Shown: positions 1 to 9,200 of the stretch, one piece after another
How positions within the stretch are numbered: the first letter of the stretch is position 1
How the letters are laid out: every line of letters starts with the position of its first letter
Origin: Halomonas sp. KG2
GTDB lineage: Bacteria > Pseudomonadota > Gammaproteobacteria > Pseudomonadales > Halomonadaceae
NCBI GenBank assembly: GCA_030440445.1
Contig: CP098528.1
Span: forward strand, 2,976,001-3,040,000
Reading direction: 5' to 3'
DNA: 64,000 nucleotides
Made by a program: the position numbers and the translations under genes
The notes under the pieces: model-generated
What the model saw: the letters and a program-made list of their open reading frames with translations, nothing else
What the model was told of the DNA's origin: nothing
Database searches by the model: none

Positions 1-140
1 CCTTCGAGGGCCGGGAAGGACCGGTGTTGGGGATCGTCACCAAGATCAACCGCAAGAGTGCGATCGTGCTGGGTGAGGATGGCAGGAAGCAGTACAAGGT
101 CTCGCCGGAGTTATTGAGGCCCCTCCGTGACGTGAAGTAG
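1..140 (+). CDS. C-terminal fragment of an unidentified small protein
   Basis: The reading frame that begins at base 3 is open from the window edge to a TAG at 138-140 and gives 45 residues. The segment is rich in Gly, Val, Lys and Arg, with alternating hydrophobic residues (GPVLGIVTKINRKSAIVL), suggestive of a small beta-barrel tail such as a KOW- or SH3-like fold. I do not recognise the family. The start lies outside the window, so the size is unknown. It is followed by a gene fragment and an IS, consistent with a scrambled island edge. Confidence 0.5.
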   Translation, partial: FEGREGPVLGIVTKINRKSAIVLGEDGRKQYKVSPELLRPLRDVK

Positions 141-141
141 G

Positions 142-251
142 TCAACTACGTCGTGGAATGAACGCTTACACATAGACCACGTCATAACACAACTGCCCTA
201 CGCACTGTCAATGGCGCTGGTGAGCATTGCTGGCTTCTTAGTGTTGGGAGT
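142..251 (+). pseudogene. Fragment of a membrane protein cut by IS30
   Basis: One frame reads about 36 residues without a stop into the IS30 left end at 252. It includes HIDHVITQLPYALSMALVSI followed by AGFLVLGV. A polar DHxxTQLPYAL segment leading into a hydrophobic helix resembles the C-terminal part of NhaC-type Na+/H+ antiporters. That resemblance is from memory and weak. There is no start codon context, and the remainder of the gene was not found on the far side of either IS copy. Confidence 0.3.
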
Positions 252-1353
252 CCTGAATTCAAGCAATAAGCGCAGCACCTGCGGTATCTAGGGCTCCTGA
301 GTATTCCCCCAGAAACACCTGCGCCGGTGTTCGATAGCCGAGCCGTTTTCGGGGGCGGTCATTCAGCTTCATGACCACTTTGCGCAGCTTGGTATCGGTG
401 ACCTGTCGGAAGTCCGTTCCCTTGGGGAAGTACTGCCGTATCAGGCCGTTGGTATTCTCGTTGGTCCCACGCTGCCCGGAGCAGTAGGGGTCGCAGAAGT
501 ACGTCGACGCCGTCACCGCCTTGGCCACGGCTTCGTGGCCGGCAAATTCCGAGCCATTGTCCAGAGTAATAGTTTGGACAGCTCCCCGACGAGGCTTCAA
601 CAGGCGGATCATGGCCGCTTGTGTCAGCTCCGCCGAGATCTTGGACAGTCGTGCCGCCAGCAGATAGCCGCTGCGACGCTCGACCAGCGTAACCAAGCCC
701 GATTGCTTGTGCCCATGGATCACGGTGTCGCCCTCCCAGTGGCCGATGAAACGCCGGTCATCGACCTCAGCGGGGCGGCGCTCAATCCCTACCCTGTTGG
801 GGATCTTGCCCAGCCCAGCGCTCTTGGCCTGGACGCGGTGCTTGCTGCGACGCTTGGGCTGACGGAGATGCCGCCAGAGATCACCCCCCCGTGCCTTGTC
901 ATCCCAGATCAAGGAGTAGATCCATTGATGACTGACGCCGACGCCGGCCAATGGCGCTGTGAAGCCACTGATTTGCTGGGGGCTCCACTCCTCACGCAGC
1001 CGGCCGACAACGGCGGCAATCATGCTCGGCAGGCGCTTTGTCCACTTCCAGGCGGTACGGCGCCGATGGTCACTGAGAGCCTGAGCCTGCTCGGGATCAT
1101 AGCCATCGGAGGTCGCGTTGCGGCGCAGCTCACGACTGATCGTGCTGCTGTGGAGGCCCAACTCCCTGCCGATCTGCCGCTGGCTCATGCCCAAGTCATA
1201 GCGGGCGTGGATCTGGTATCGTTGGATCTGGGTCAGCTGTCGGTATCCCATGCTCTGCATCACTTTGGTCGGTGAGCCGAGAAGGGTACCGGCGCTGGCC
1301 CTCCTGCCTCCACCGTGCTGTCCAAAGTGCTGCGGTTATTCTATGAATCCAGG
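252..1353 (-). mobile_element. IS30-family insertion sequence, copy A (intact)
   Basis: The element is 1102 bp with imperfect 27-bp terminal inverted repeats at 252-278 and 1327-1353 (22 of 27 positions match). The outer end reads CCTGAATTC on the left, and on the right it reads CCTGGATTC in reverse complement. It carries one transposase gene on the minus strand. Copy B further right has the same length once its own insertion is subtracted, so the two arose by recent duplication. Confidence 0.9.
259..1263 (-). CDS. IS30-family transposase
   Basis: This 334-aa DDE transposase catalyses transposition of its own IS. The N-terminal helix-turn-helix spans about residues 23-50 (MSQRQIGRELGLHSSTISRE), typical of IS30. 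The catalytic triad is visible as D179 (WEGDT), D235 (LDNGSEF) and E269 (GTNENTNGL), with the usual RPRKRLGYRTP motif near the end. The length matches full IS30 transposases. The first codon of this frame is GTG at 1263 and an ATG follows directly at 1260; either could start the protein. It ends 7 bp inside the left IS terminus. Confidence 0.93.
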   Translation of the reverse strand: MMQSMGYRQLTQIQRYQIHARYDLGMSQRQIGRELGLHSSTISRELRRNATSDGYDPEQAQALSDHRRRTAWKWTKRLPSMIAAVVGRLREEWSPQQISGFTAPLAGVGVSHQWIYSLIWDDKARGGDLWRHLRQPKRRSKHRVQAKSAGLGKIPNRVGIERRPAEVDDRRFIGHWEGDTVIHGHKQSGLVTLVERRSGYLLAARLSKISAELTQAAMIRLLKPRRGAVQTITLDNGSEFAGHEAVAKAVTASTYFCDPYCSGQRGTNENTNGLIRQYFPKGTDFRQVTDTKLRKVVMKLNDRPRKRLGYRTPAQVFLGEYSGALDTAGAALIA

Positions 1354-1452
1354 ACGAAAAGGCCCGCCACCGCATCCGCACAGCTAGTTAGGCCGTGGCT
1401 AAGGCTGTGTCGGGCTATCCTGTGATGCGATCTGGACAATAAGGACAAAAAT

Positions 1453-1932
1453 TTAGAGGTGGGACCTGAGGAACCACGCCATTTTTTCATGCGTTACCAG
1501 CAGGTCTTCGAACAAGCTCGTCGTTCCGATATCATGCTGACGATCCGAGACGTTTCCGTGCTGCTCCCGTAGCTCTCGAATGACTGTTTCATGGTCTTCG
1601 AGCAGCTGGCCTAACATACCCTTCGCGTCGGGCAGGTCCTTGTGCTCGTCGAACTCATGAATCCGGGTGTGCTCATGAAAGCCCGCCATACTACCCGTAG
1701 AACGCTCTCCGAGCGCGCGAGCACGCTCGGCAATCATATCGATCTCACCGGCTAAGGTGCGATACTGATCTTCCAGAAGAAGGTGAAGGTCCCGGAAGTC
1801 GGAAGCTTGGACGTTCCAATGGCAGCATAGTGTCTTTGTATAGAGCACGAACACGTCAGATAGCACGTTGTTGAGTATCTTGGCCGAGTTCTTGCGATGG
1901 GCATCGCTGATTCCAATATTTGTCGATGGCAT
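1453..1932 (-). CDS. dps: Dps-family ferritin-like DNA-protection protein
   Basis: This 159-aa protein should oxidise and store iron with H2O2 as oxidant and protect DNA in starvation or oxidative stress; Dps forms dodecamers. The Dps ferroxidase signature is visible (CHWNVQASDFRDLHLLLEDQ then GEIDMIAERARALG), and the length is normal. The start at 1932 was chosen because the motif AAAGGAG lies about 6 bases upstream and the protein begins MPSTNIGISDAH; a longer frame to 2067 runs into the IS. The gene sits alone between two IS30 copies and is therefore probable transposon cargo. About 110 bases separate its start from the IS, leaving room for its own promoter, but I see no clear -35/-10 pair. 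Confidence 0.93.
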   Translation of the reverse strand: MPSTNIGISDAHRKNSAKILNNVLSDVFVLYTKTLCCHWNVQASDFRDLHLLLEDQYRTLAGEIDMIAERARALGERSTGSMAGFHEHTRIHEFDEHKDLPDAKGMLGQLLEDHETVIRELREQHGNVSDRQHDIGTTSLFEDLLVTHEKMAWFLRSHL

Positions 1933-2209
1933 GTCGCTCTCCTTTCCCAGTGCTGGTCGGTTAGTTGCTTGGTAGCGGTACGGCTCGGGCTGAAAGCATG
2001 TCCGGGGCACGTCCCCCCGCGATACGATAGCACGCAGCCTCCTGAATTCAAGCAATAAGCGCAGCACCTGCGGTATCTAGGGCTCCTGAGTATTCCCCCA
2101 GAAACACCTGCGCCGGTGTTCGATAGCCGAGCCGTTTTCGGGGGCGGTCATTCAGCTTCATGACCACTTTGCGCAGCTTGGTATCGGTGACCTGTCGGAA
2201 GTCCGTTCC

Positions 2210-2213
2210 CTTG
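2210..2213. repeat. 4-bp target duplication of the IS1182 element (CTTG)
   Basis: CTTG at 2210-2213 recurs at 3850-3853, directly outside the two ends of the inserted element. Copy A has a single CTTG at the same place, so this is a clean target-site duplication. Confidence 0.9.
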
Positions 2214-3849
2214 CAGGCCGTGTCAAAACACTGCTTAGGCTGGCACACTGCTTTCAGGCATTCCTGATCGGCAGCTTTTATCATGGCACGCTATATCACG
2301 GGTGATTCTCGCGAACAGCTCGACTTATTACCGCCCTCTCTCGATGAACTGATTCCCAACGATCACCTTATCCGCGTCATCGACCTGTACGTCGATTCTC
2401 TCGACCTCGAAGCCCTTGGCTTTGAACGTGCCAGGCCGGCGGCGACTGGACGCCCAGGCTATCATCCTGCCGACATGCTGCGGCTCTACCTCTATGGATA
2501 CCTGCAGCAGATTCGCTCGTCGCGTCGCCTGGAGCGTGAGTGTCAGCGCAACATCGAGCTGATGTGGCTGCTCAACCGGTTGACCCCAGACTTCAAGACT
2601 ATTGCTGAGTTTCGACGCAAGCATCCTCAGGCCTTTCGCCAACTCTGCCGGCATTTCATTCGCTTCTGTCGTGATGCTGGCTGGCTCGGAAGCCGTGAGG
2701 TTGCCATCGATGGCAGCAAATTTGGTGCGGTAGCCAGCAAGAAACGAGCAGTGAGATCTGAGGACTTAAAACGTGATGAACAGCGGCTAAACGAGCGCAT
2801 CGATACCTGGTTAAATGAGCTCGATGAAGCTGACCATGATGAGGCTCATCGGGATAAGCCTCATCATGGCCAACGCCGCCGTTCGCTTGATCAACTCAAA
2901 AGAATGCGTGATCAAATTCAGGATAGCCGTGAGCGCATGGAACGGCTCGGCATTCGCCAATATGTGATCGGCGAGCCGGATGCCAAGCTGATGCGCACCC
3001 CACAGGATAAGCGCGTGGCCTATAACATCCAGACTGCTGTGGATACCGATACGCACCTAGTAGTACACCATGATGTGGTTCAGGACGGTGATGATAGACG
3101 CCAGCTGGCCCCTATGGCGGATGCCACCAGACAGGCTCAGGAAGCCAAGAAGTTAACGGTTCTGGCCGATACAGGGTACTCCAATGTCGAACAACAGCAG
3201 CACTGCGAAGAACGAGGTATCGCTTGCTATATTCCGCCGCGACGGGGCATCAATAGTCAAGGTAGCGTCCCGCTCTACCAAGTGAGTGACTTCCATTATG
3301 ATCAGGGTCGAGATACCTATCACTGTCCAGCAGGACGCGCTTTGTATTTGAAACAGTGGCATGCACCGAAAAAGATTAGTATCTACGCGAATCCAGAGGC
3401 ATGTAGAACCTGCCCGCAAAAAACGCAGTGCACGACAGGACGCTACAGGCGTGTATCTCGCCATCAGTACGAGGCGGCTTTCGACATATCGCAACAGAGG
3501 CTAAAGGCAGACCCGCATGCCATGACACGGCGACGCGCGACTGTGGAACACCCTTTCGGAACAATAAAATACGACTTGATGGGTAACGGTGGCCGCTTGC
3601 TAGTCAGAGGCCTCAGAAAAGGGCGAGGAGAGATCAGCTTAGCCGTGCTGGCCTACAACCTGAAGCGGTTAATGAATCACATCGGCACCGAAGCACTAAA
3701 AGCTCGGTTGAGAGCGCTGCCGGCCTGATGGCTGGGCGGTCTATCGTCTGTTGATTGATCGCGCAATACCCTAAAGAAACCAACCCGAATGAAGCGGGGC
3801 AACTTTTTTGGCAGCCAAGCTAGGCTGTTTTCCGTTTTGACACGACCTG
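2214..3849 (+). mobile_element. IS1182-family insertion sequence inside IS30 copy B
   Basis: The element is 1636 bp, bounded by 16-bp inverted repeats with one mismatch (CAGG[C/T]CGTGTCAAAAC at the left end and, in reverse complement, at the right end) and flanked by CTTG duplications. The size, 4-bp duplication and transposase type all fit IS1182. It carries a single plus-strand gene and appears intact and potentially active. Confidence 0.9.
2283..3728 (+). CDS. IS1182-family transposase
   Basis: This 481-aa transposase has the N-terminal DUF772-type segment (PPSLDELIPNDHLIRVIDLY, residues 17-36, then GRPGYHPADMLRLYLYGY). The DDE domain begins at REVAIDGSKFGAV (D143). Later come VLADTGYSN and the C-terminal HPFGTIKYDLMG with LAVLAYNLKR, all typical of IS1182/IS5-related enzymes. 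A cysteine cluster CRTCPQKTQC near residue 380 is also common in this group. No frameshift is seen. The start codon lies 69 bp inside the left end of the element. Confidence 0.93.
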   Translation: MARYITGDSREQLDLLPPSLDELIPNDHLIRVIDLYVDSLDLEALGFERARPAATGRPGYHPADMLRLYLYGYLQQIRSSRRLERECQRNIELMWLLNRLTPDFKTIAEFRRKHPQAFRQLCRHFIRFCRDAGWLGSREVAIDGSKFGAVASKKRAVRSEDLKRDEQRLNERIDTWLNELDEADHDEAHRDKPHHGQRRRSLDQLKRMRDQIQDSRERMERLGIRQYVIGEPDAKLMRTPQDKRVAYNIQTAVDTDTHLVVHHDVVQDGDDRRQLAPMADATRQAQEAKKLTVLADTGYSNVEQQQHCEERGIACYIPPRRGINSQGSVPLYQVSDFHYDQGRDTYHCPAGRALYLKQWHAPKKISIYANPEACRTCPQKTQCTTGRYRRVSRHQYEAAFDISQQRLKADPHAMTRRRATVEHPFGTIKYDLMGNGGRLLVRGLRKGRGEISLAVLAYNLKRLMNHIGTEALKARLRALPA

Positions 3850-4869
3850 CTTGGGGAAGTACTGCCGTATCAGGCCGTTGGTATTCTCGTTGGTCCCACG
3901 CTGCCCGGAGCAGTAGGGGTCGCAGAAGTACGTCGACGCCGTCACCGCCTTGGCCACGGCTTCGTGGCCGGCAAATTCCGAGCCATTGTCCAGAGTAATA
4001 GTTTGGACAGCTCCCCGACGAGGCTTCAACAGGCGGATCATGGCCGCTTGTGTCAGCTCCGCCGAGATCTTGGACAGTCGTGCCGCCAGCAGATAGCCGC
4101 TGCGACGCTCGACCAGCGTAACCAAGCCCGATTGCTTGTGCCCATGGATCACGGTGTCGCCCTCCCAGTGGCCGATGAAACGCCGGTCATCGACCTCAGC
4201 GGGGCGGCGCTCAATCCCTACCCTGTTGGGGATCTTGCCCAGCCCAGCGCTCTTGGCCTGGACGCGGTGCTTGCTGCGACGCTTGGGCTGACGGAGATGC
4301 CGCCAGAGATCACCCCCCCGTGCCTTGTCATCCCAGATCAAGGAGTAGATCCATTGATGACTGACGCCGACGCCGGCCAATGGCGCTGTGAAGCCACTGA
4401 TTTGCTGGGGGCTCCACTCCTCACGCAGCCGGCCGACAACGGCGGCAATCATGCTCGGCAGGCGCTTTGTCCACTTCCAGGCGGTACGGCGCCGATGGTC
4501 ACTGAGAGCCTGAGCCTGCTCGGGATCATAGCCATCGGAGGTCGCGTTGCGGCGCAGCTCACGACTGATCGTGCTGCTGTGGAGGCCCAACTCCCTGCCG
4601 ATCTGCCGCTGGCTCATGCCCAAGTCATAGCGGGCGTGGATCTGGTATCGTTGGATCTGGGTCAGCTGTCGGTATCCCATGCTCTGCATCACTTTGGTCG
4701 GTGAGCCGAGAAGGGTACCGGCGCTGGCCCTCCTGCCTCCACCGTGCTGTCCAAAGTGCTGCGGTTATTCTATGAATCCAGGGTTCAAAGTCAGTAATAA
4801 TGACGCAGTCAAATTTCTGCAATGATAAAGCGCGCTGCCCAACTGCTTTTAGGATAAAAGGAAAGCGAC

Positions 4870-5190
4870 ATGTGGGACTGGATTCAGTCGAATTCGGTTG
4901 ATCTATTTGGTCATTTGCTAACGCTGATTGGCATCATTGTAGGTGCGATTGTTTTGGTATGGCAGATCGGTCGACAACACAGGAGTTCGCTTGAGCTACA
5001 GAAGAGTGGCACGAACGAGAATACAAACGGCTTGCTGCGCCAGTACTACCCAAAAGGAACAAACTTCGCCAAGCTGTCTCAAGCGCACATCAACCGAGTG
5101 GTCGAACAACTGAATAATCGGCCCAGAAAACGGCTGGGCTACCGAACACCGGCAGAGGTGTTCTGGGGTGAATATTCCGGAGCACTATGA
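4870..5190 (+). pseudogene. Truncated small membrane protein fused to an IS30 remnant
   Basis: The start is credible: AAAGGAAAG lies just before the ATG. The first 45 or so residues (MWDWIQSNS, then a hydrophobic stretch LLTLIGIIVGAIVLVWQIG) form an N-terminal transmembrane helix of an unknown protein. At about base 5006 the reading frame passes into a relic of an IS30 transposase C-terminus (GTNENTNGLLRQYYPKGTNF and RPRKRLGYRTPAEV) and stops at 5188-5190. It is best read as a gene truncated by an IS insertion followed by IS decay, giving a chance fusion. Confidence 0.7.
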
Positions 5191-5223
5191 ATAGGCGGTG
5201 CTGCGGTTATTGGTTGAATCCAC
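5007..5223 (+). mobile_element. IS30-family remnant (3' end only)
   Basis: About 60 C-terminal transposase codons are followed by a terminal repeat at 5198-5223 (GTGCTGCGGTTATT and TGAATCC are shared with copies A and B). The encoded sequence differs from copies A and B at many positions, so it is a different, older IS30 relative in the opposite orientation. No 5' part or second terminus is visible. Confidence 0.8.
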
Positions 5224-5314
5224 AAACCATAAATCGCTCTGCACATAAATCGATAAAACAATAGCTTAGCCGAGCATGGCCATCTCTGCCATGTAATCAT
5301 TTCGAGTCTGGAAT

Positions 5315-6268
5315 TTGCTCTGCCAATCCCTCTGCGACCGGCTGGAACAGCACACCAGCAACCAGCTCGACGCCCGCGAAACCCTTGTAGTCACCCTGCT
5401 TGGCACCTTAACCCAATCCGCCAACGCCACCGAGCTGGCCGACAACTGGGCACTCCTGGCCGAGCACTTCGATACGCTGTTTACCACCGAACAAAGCATC
5501 GATAAGCTCAAGCAAACCATTCTGCAACTGGCGGTAATGGGGCGGCTGGTGGAGCAGGATGATGGGGATGAACCTGCGGAACAACTCATCGAGCGCATAG
5601 CAACTCAAAAGGCAGAAACCGGAAACGGAAAACGTAGAGCTTCGAAACCTCCGAAGAGCAGCACCGCTGGATCGCAGCCATTTCAAATCCCCTCTACCTG
5701 GGCGTGGATGCCTCTTCGAAAAACCGGTATCACTTCCACAGGGAAAACCCCAAGCACTAAGAACGCGAGCTTCTTTTCTGGCAACATTCCATTTATCGGG
5801 CCAGGGCAAGTCACAGCTGCGGGAAAAATAAACACGCCAGAAAAACACCTATCAGAGGAGGGAATCCTCCAATCCGAGGAAGCACTTTCTGGAGATATTC
5901 TAACCGTGTGTATAGGGGGATCTATAGGCAAAACGGCGATAGTAACCGAGCGCTGTGGATTTAATCAGCAGCTGAACAAAATTCGACCTGTCCTCGTTGA
6001 GCCCAGCTATCTCTTGGCGGCAATAAACGCTGATTTCTTTCAACATTCTATTCGTGAAAAAGCCACCGGCTCTGCGACCCCCATCATTAATCGGTCGAAA
6101 TGGGAATCTATCGCTATACCGCTGGCCCCTCTCGCTGAGCAGAGACGCATCGTCCAAAAAGTCGATGAACTGATGGCCCTTTGCGACCGCCTCAAACAGC
6201 GCCTGACACAGGCCAGCGACACCCGCTGCCAACTGGCGGGGGCCGTGGTAGAACAAGCGATTAATTAA
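5315..6268 (+). CDS. hsdS: Type I restriction-modification specificity subunit HsdS, N-terminal half missing
   Basis: HsdS selects the DNA target of type I restriction-modification complexes. A complete one is about 400-600 aa with two target-recognition domains; this frame gives 317 aa with only the second. It opens with the central conserved helix (LCDRLEQHTSNQLDARETLV and LKQTILQLAVMGRLVEQD to about residue 80). A recognition domain follows (about 122-262, with SGNIPFIGPGQV and SGDILTVCIGGSIGKTAIV), then the distal conserved coil (LAEQRRIVQKVDELMALCDRL). The only upstream start is TTG at 5315, with a stop in frame at 5294 and no strong ribosome site. No hsdM or hsdR is present, so it is probably a relic left by IS-driven deletion. 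A half-HsdS acting as a homodimer remains possible. It ends 10 bp before the RT gene. Confidence 0.85.
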   Translation: MLCQSLCDRLEQHTSNQLDARETLVVTLLGTLTQSANATELADNWALLAEHFDTLFTTEQSIDKLKQTILQLAVMGRLVEQDDGDEPAEQLIERIATQKAETGNGKRRASKPPKSSTAGSQPFQIPSTWAWMPLRKTGITSTGKTPSTKNASFFSGNIPFIGPGQVTAAGKINTPEKHLSEEGILQSEEALSGDILTVCIGGSIGKTAIVTERCGFNQQLNKIRPVLVEPSYLLAAINADFFQHSIREKATGSATPIINRSKWESIAIPLAPLAEQRRIVQKVDELMALCDRLKQRLTQASDTRCQLAGAVVEQAIN

Positions 6269-6278
6269 GGACAGCACC

Positions 6279-9200
6279 ATGCCAGTTTTGGACGATAAGT
6301 ACGACAAGCTCTCCCTGAATCACCAATACCTAACCGACCCATTGCTTTTGGCGTTGGCATGGAAAAAGACCCATGAGTACGTCCGTACGGCCAACTGGTA
6401 TGCAGATCATTTCAAGCTCGATGTTTCTTCGATCGACTTGCCAAACCGGTGTGACGAATGGGCTAAGGAAATCACGGGCCATCTAGTCTTCCGAGACCTA
6501 GAGCTGGTACCAGCTCCAAAGTCTCACCCTTGGGAGTTTGTAACGCCTGAAGATCCCTTGCCGGTAGCTGAATTCAAACTACTTTGGCAGCCAAGAGAGC
6601 TAGCTGAGCAAACTGCTGAGCGTGGAAAAGAACAAGAAGATAACAACAACAGCTTTTTAAGGCTAAGGCCGCTTGCTCACATGCCCATCCGCGAGCAAAC
6701 CGTTATGACGTTAGTCATGATGTGCTTGGCAAACGAGGTCGAGACTAGACAGGGGGACCCTTCAACCGACTACAAAAAAGTCCACGAAAAAGAGGTAGTC
6801 AGCTATGGGAACCGCCTCTATTGCCGCTATGAGGACGACACAGCCGAACACAGTTACGGAGCAACCACTACATATAGCAAGTTCTTTACAGACTATCGAA
6901 AATTCCTGGAACGCCCCTATCACTTTGCCAGGAAGGAGCTCCAGGAAAAGTCAGAGGAACAAGAGGTCTACCTTCTGGAAGTCGATCTCAGTCAGTTTTT
7001 CGATTGCATAGACAGGAAAAAACTGGTCGAAAAAATTAAGGCGATAGCCTGCGAGCAAGGCTCTCTGGAGGGCCTTGACGATGCGACCATAACCAATGTC
7101 CTAGAAGCATTCAAAAACTGGGAGTGGTCGCTCTCAGCTAAAAAAGCCTTCCCAAGCGTTTGTTCCATTGAGGCTCCAAAGGGCCTCCCGCAGGGAATGG
7201 TTGCGTCAGGCTTCCTAGCCAACATTTACATGGCTGAGTTTGATGACTTTATGAAGCAGTTAATCGGCCAGCCGATTGAGGACGACAGTGAAATTAGGCT
7301 TGCTGACTACTGCCGTTATGTAGATGACATGCGTTTAGTGCTGGTAGGACCCGGTAGAAAAGAACTTCAAGGCGCTAATCATCTTGAAACCATCAAGGGT
7401 AAGCTGTTGGAGAAGGTAAAACCCATTCTAGACGAGCTGAACCTGAAGGCTCATCCCAAAAAGACAAAAGTTGAAATATTTCGGGGCAAGTCAGTTGGAA
7501 TTTCCAGTACCTTGGAAGGTATCCAAACCAATGTATCAGGGCCTGTCTCCTATGAGGATGCAGAGATTCATTTAGGTCAGCTAGAGTCCTTATTGGTTTT
7601 ATCCGATAGCAGTTCAAATGAGCAATCGAATCAAGCAGGTTACTTTAACCGGCTAGCCGCTATCGAAAAAGACATGTTTGATGTCCGAGAGGACACGCTG
7701 AAGCGTTTCGCAGCGAACAAGATTTCTAGGCTCCTTAATAATATTCGCCATTTCACATCGCGCAAAACCGACGAAAATGGCCAGCCTATATCAGGAAATT
7801 GGGATTACCTTCAGGAACGCTTGGCCCGGCGCTTCATCGCTTGCTGGAGCCGCGACCCTGCTTTGGTGATGTTGCTAAAAAAAGGGCTGGAGCTGTTTCC
7901 GAGCACTCGATTACTCGAACCGGTTTTGGAGCAACTCGATTATCTTATTTCCTTACCAAATGCCCATTTTTACGGTATTCCGCCAGAGCTGGCCATTAGG
8001 CAAGCAGCCATTGGCAAATACTGCCTTGCTGAGATTTTTCGACACGCTGCGACGATTATTCATCGAAAAGATAGACAGGCTTTCCCTGCCCATGCGAACG
8101 TCGACGCTTTTTTTGAATCACTGCAAAATACTGCTGTTGAGATTCTTGATGCCTCAGCAGAGGCTGCCGATGGGGATAATGCTCTCGCGGCCCCACTATC
8201 TAAATCACAGGAGGAGCCTAAAACCAATGGTTTTAACTTCTTGGCGACTCAAGCTAGGTTCTTTTTGCTGGTGCGACTGGACACTGTACTCGAAACCAGC
8301 TCTGGTTGTTGGTTTCATGACTTCATCTTCAAGCTTGCCAAGGGATTCCGAAATATCACCCTTTCCGAAGATGTAGCTGCGAGAGACTTGGCCGCTGGGA
8401 TTCTGATTGCCCGACAATTGATAGACGACCCCAAGCCACTCTATCGCTCGACAGCAAGCCTGCTTGAGAATCAGCAAAATGGTTCGACTGTACTGGAGTT
8501 GATTGCCATTCAAGATGCAGCACTATTCCGATCCCTGGTACTTCATGCAAGAGCACTGCGGTACAGTTGGCAAAAATATGCAGAAGTCGATGCATTAATT
8601 AAGAAGCTTTACATCGATAGCAGACCTTCTGCCAAACCACTTCCAGATATCAAATCCTTTACTCCGTTATATAAGCTCATTGCCCGAACAGATAACCCAT
8701 TTGGCAATGAAATAATGGCATTGAAGCTTATGCTCGCGCTGCTGAAGGACCCAGCACCATTTGCCAAGGCCAAGAGCTACGATGTCATCGATCTTTCGCA
8801 GACAGAAGTAAAATTCGATGACTTATGCACTCCACCCACATTCGAAGCTTTCAGTTCAGACATATCTGTCTCGGTGGCTTTTCAAACTTCCCTTGGCGTA
8901 GCTGCAAACCACTTGCACTCCGAACACGACGAGACATTTATGCTTCAACGCATTGCTCTCTGTATTCGCGCTGTGCTGCAAGGTTCGGGAGACCCTACCG
9001 GCTTCGGGCAGACCTCTATCCCTAGAGCAGGGTATCGCGGCCTAAAGACAACTCAGTTCAAGCGACAGATTGGCTTGCTAACGACACCGGAGTCGCTTGC
9101 TGGTGAAGCTGCTTCATTCTCTGGTTGGATCACCACGCTACTTTCCAAACTGCTCAAGTGGCCAGGCATCCGGGTCAATGACCAAGGCTACTCGTGGCCG

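Larger units (their letters stand above)
2048..4692 (-). pseudogene. IS30 transposase interrupted by IS1182
   Basis: The N-terminal part (about 280 residues, with HTH and all three DDE residues) is encoded at about 3854-4692, and the C-terminal part at 2048-2213. The break falls after FPKGTDF/FPK, at residue 281-282 of the intact protein. The left piece runs in frame into the insert from 2284 and the right piece picks up a short foreign tail (QVVSKRKTA). Neither is likely to be active, because the transposase C-terminus with RPRKRLGYRTP is lost from the catalytic half. Confidence 0.92.
252..4782. mobile_element. Composite-transposon-like unit: IS30 - dps - IS30
   Basis: Two IS30-family copies with identical encoded transposase segments (252-1353 and 2041-4782) lie in direct orientation around a dps gene. 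The two bases left of the outer left end (250-251) are GT, and the two bases right of the outer right end (4783-4784) are also GT. The bases at the two inner ends (AC and CT) do not pair with each other or with the outer ones. A 2-bp duplication is normal for IS30, so the pattern suggests that the whole unit moved together. Two matching bases could be chance, and the exact IS ends are inferred from the inverted repeats. Confidence 0.5.
2041..4782 (-). mobile_element. IS30-family insertion sequence, copy B, split by an IS1182 element
   Basis: The left end (2041-2067) and right end (4756-4782) carry the same terminal repeats as copy A. Removing the 1636-bp insert and one 4-bp duplicate leaves 1102 bp, exactly the length of copy A. 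The translated halves are identical to copy A, so the interruption came after the duplication. This copy can no longer make its own transposase, though copy A could act on its ends. Confidence 0.92.

Noticed and set aside
535..1275. Plus-strand 246-aa open frame opposite the IS30 transposase (also at 3964-4704)
   Set aside because: It is the antisense shadow of the transposase, has Pro/Leu-rich random composition and no ribosome site, and appears in both IS copies only because they are identical.
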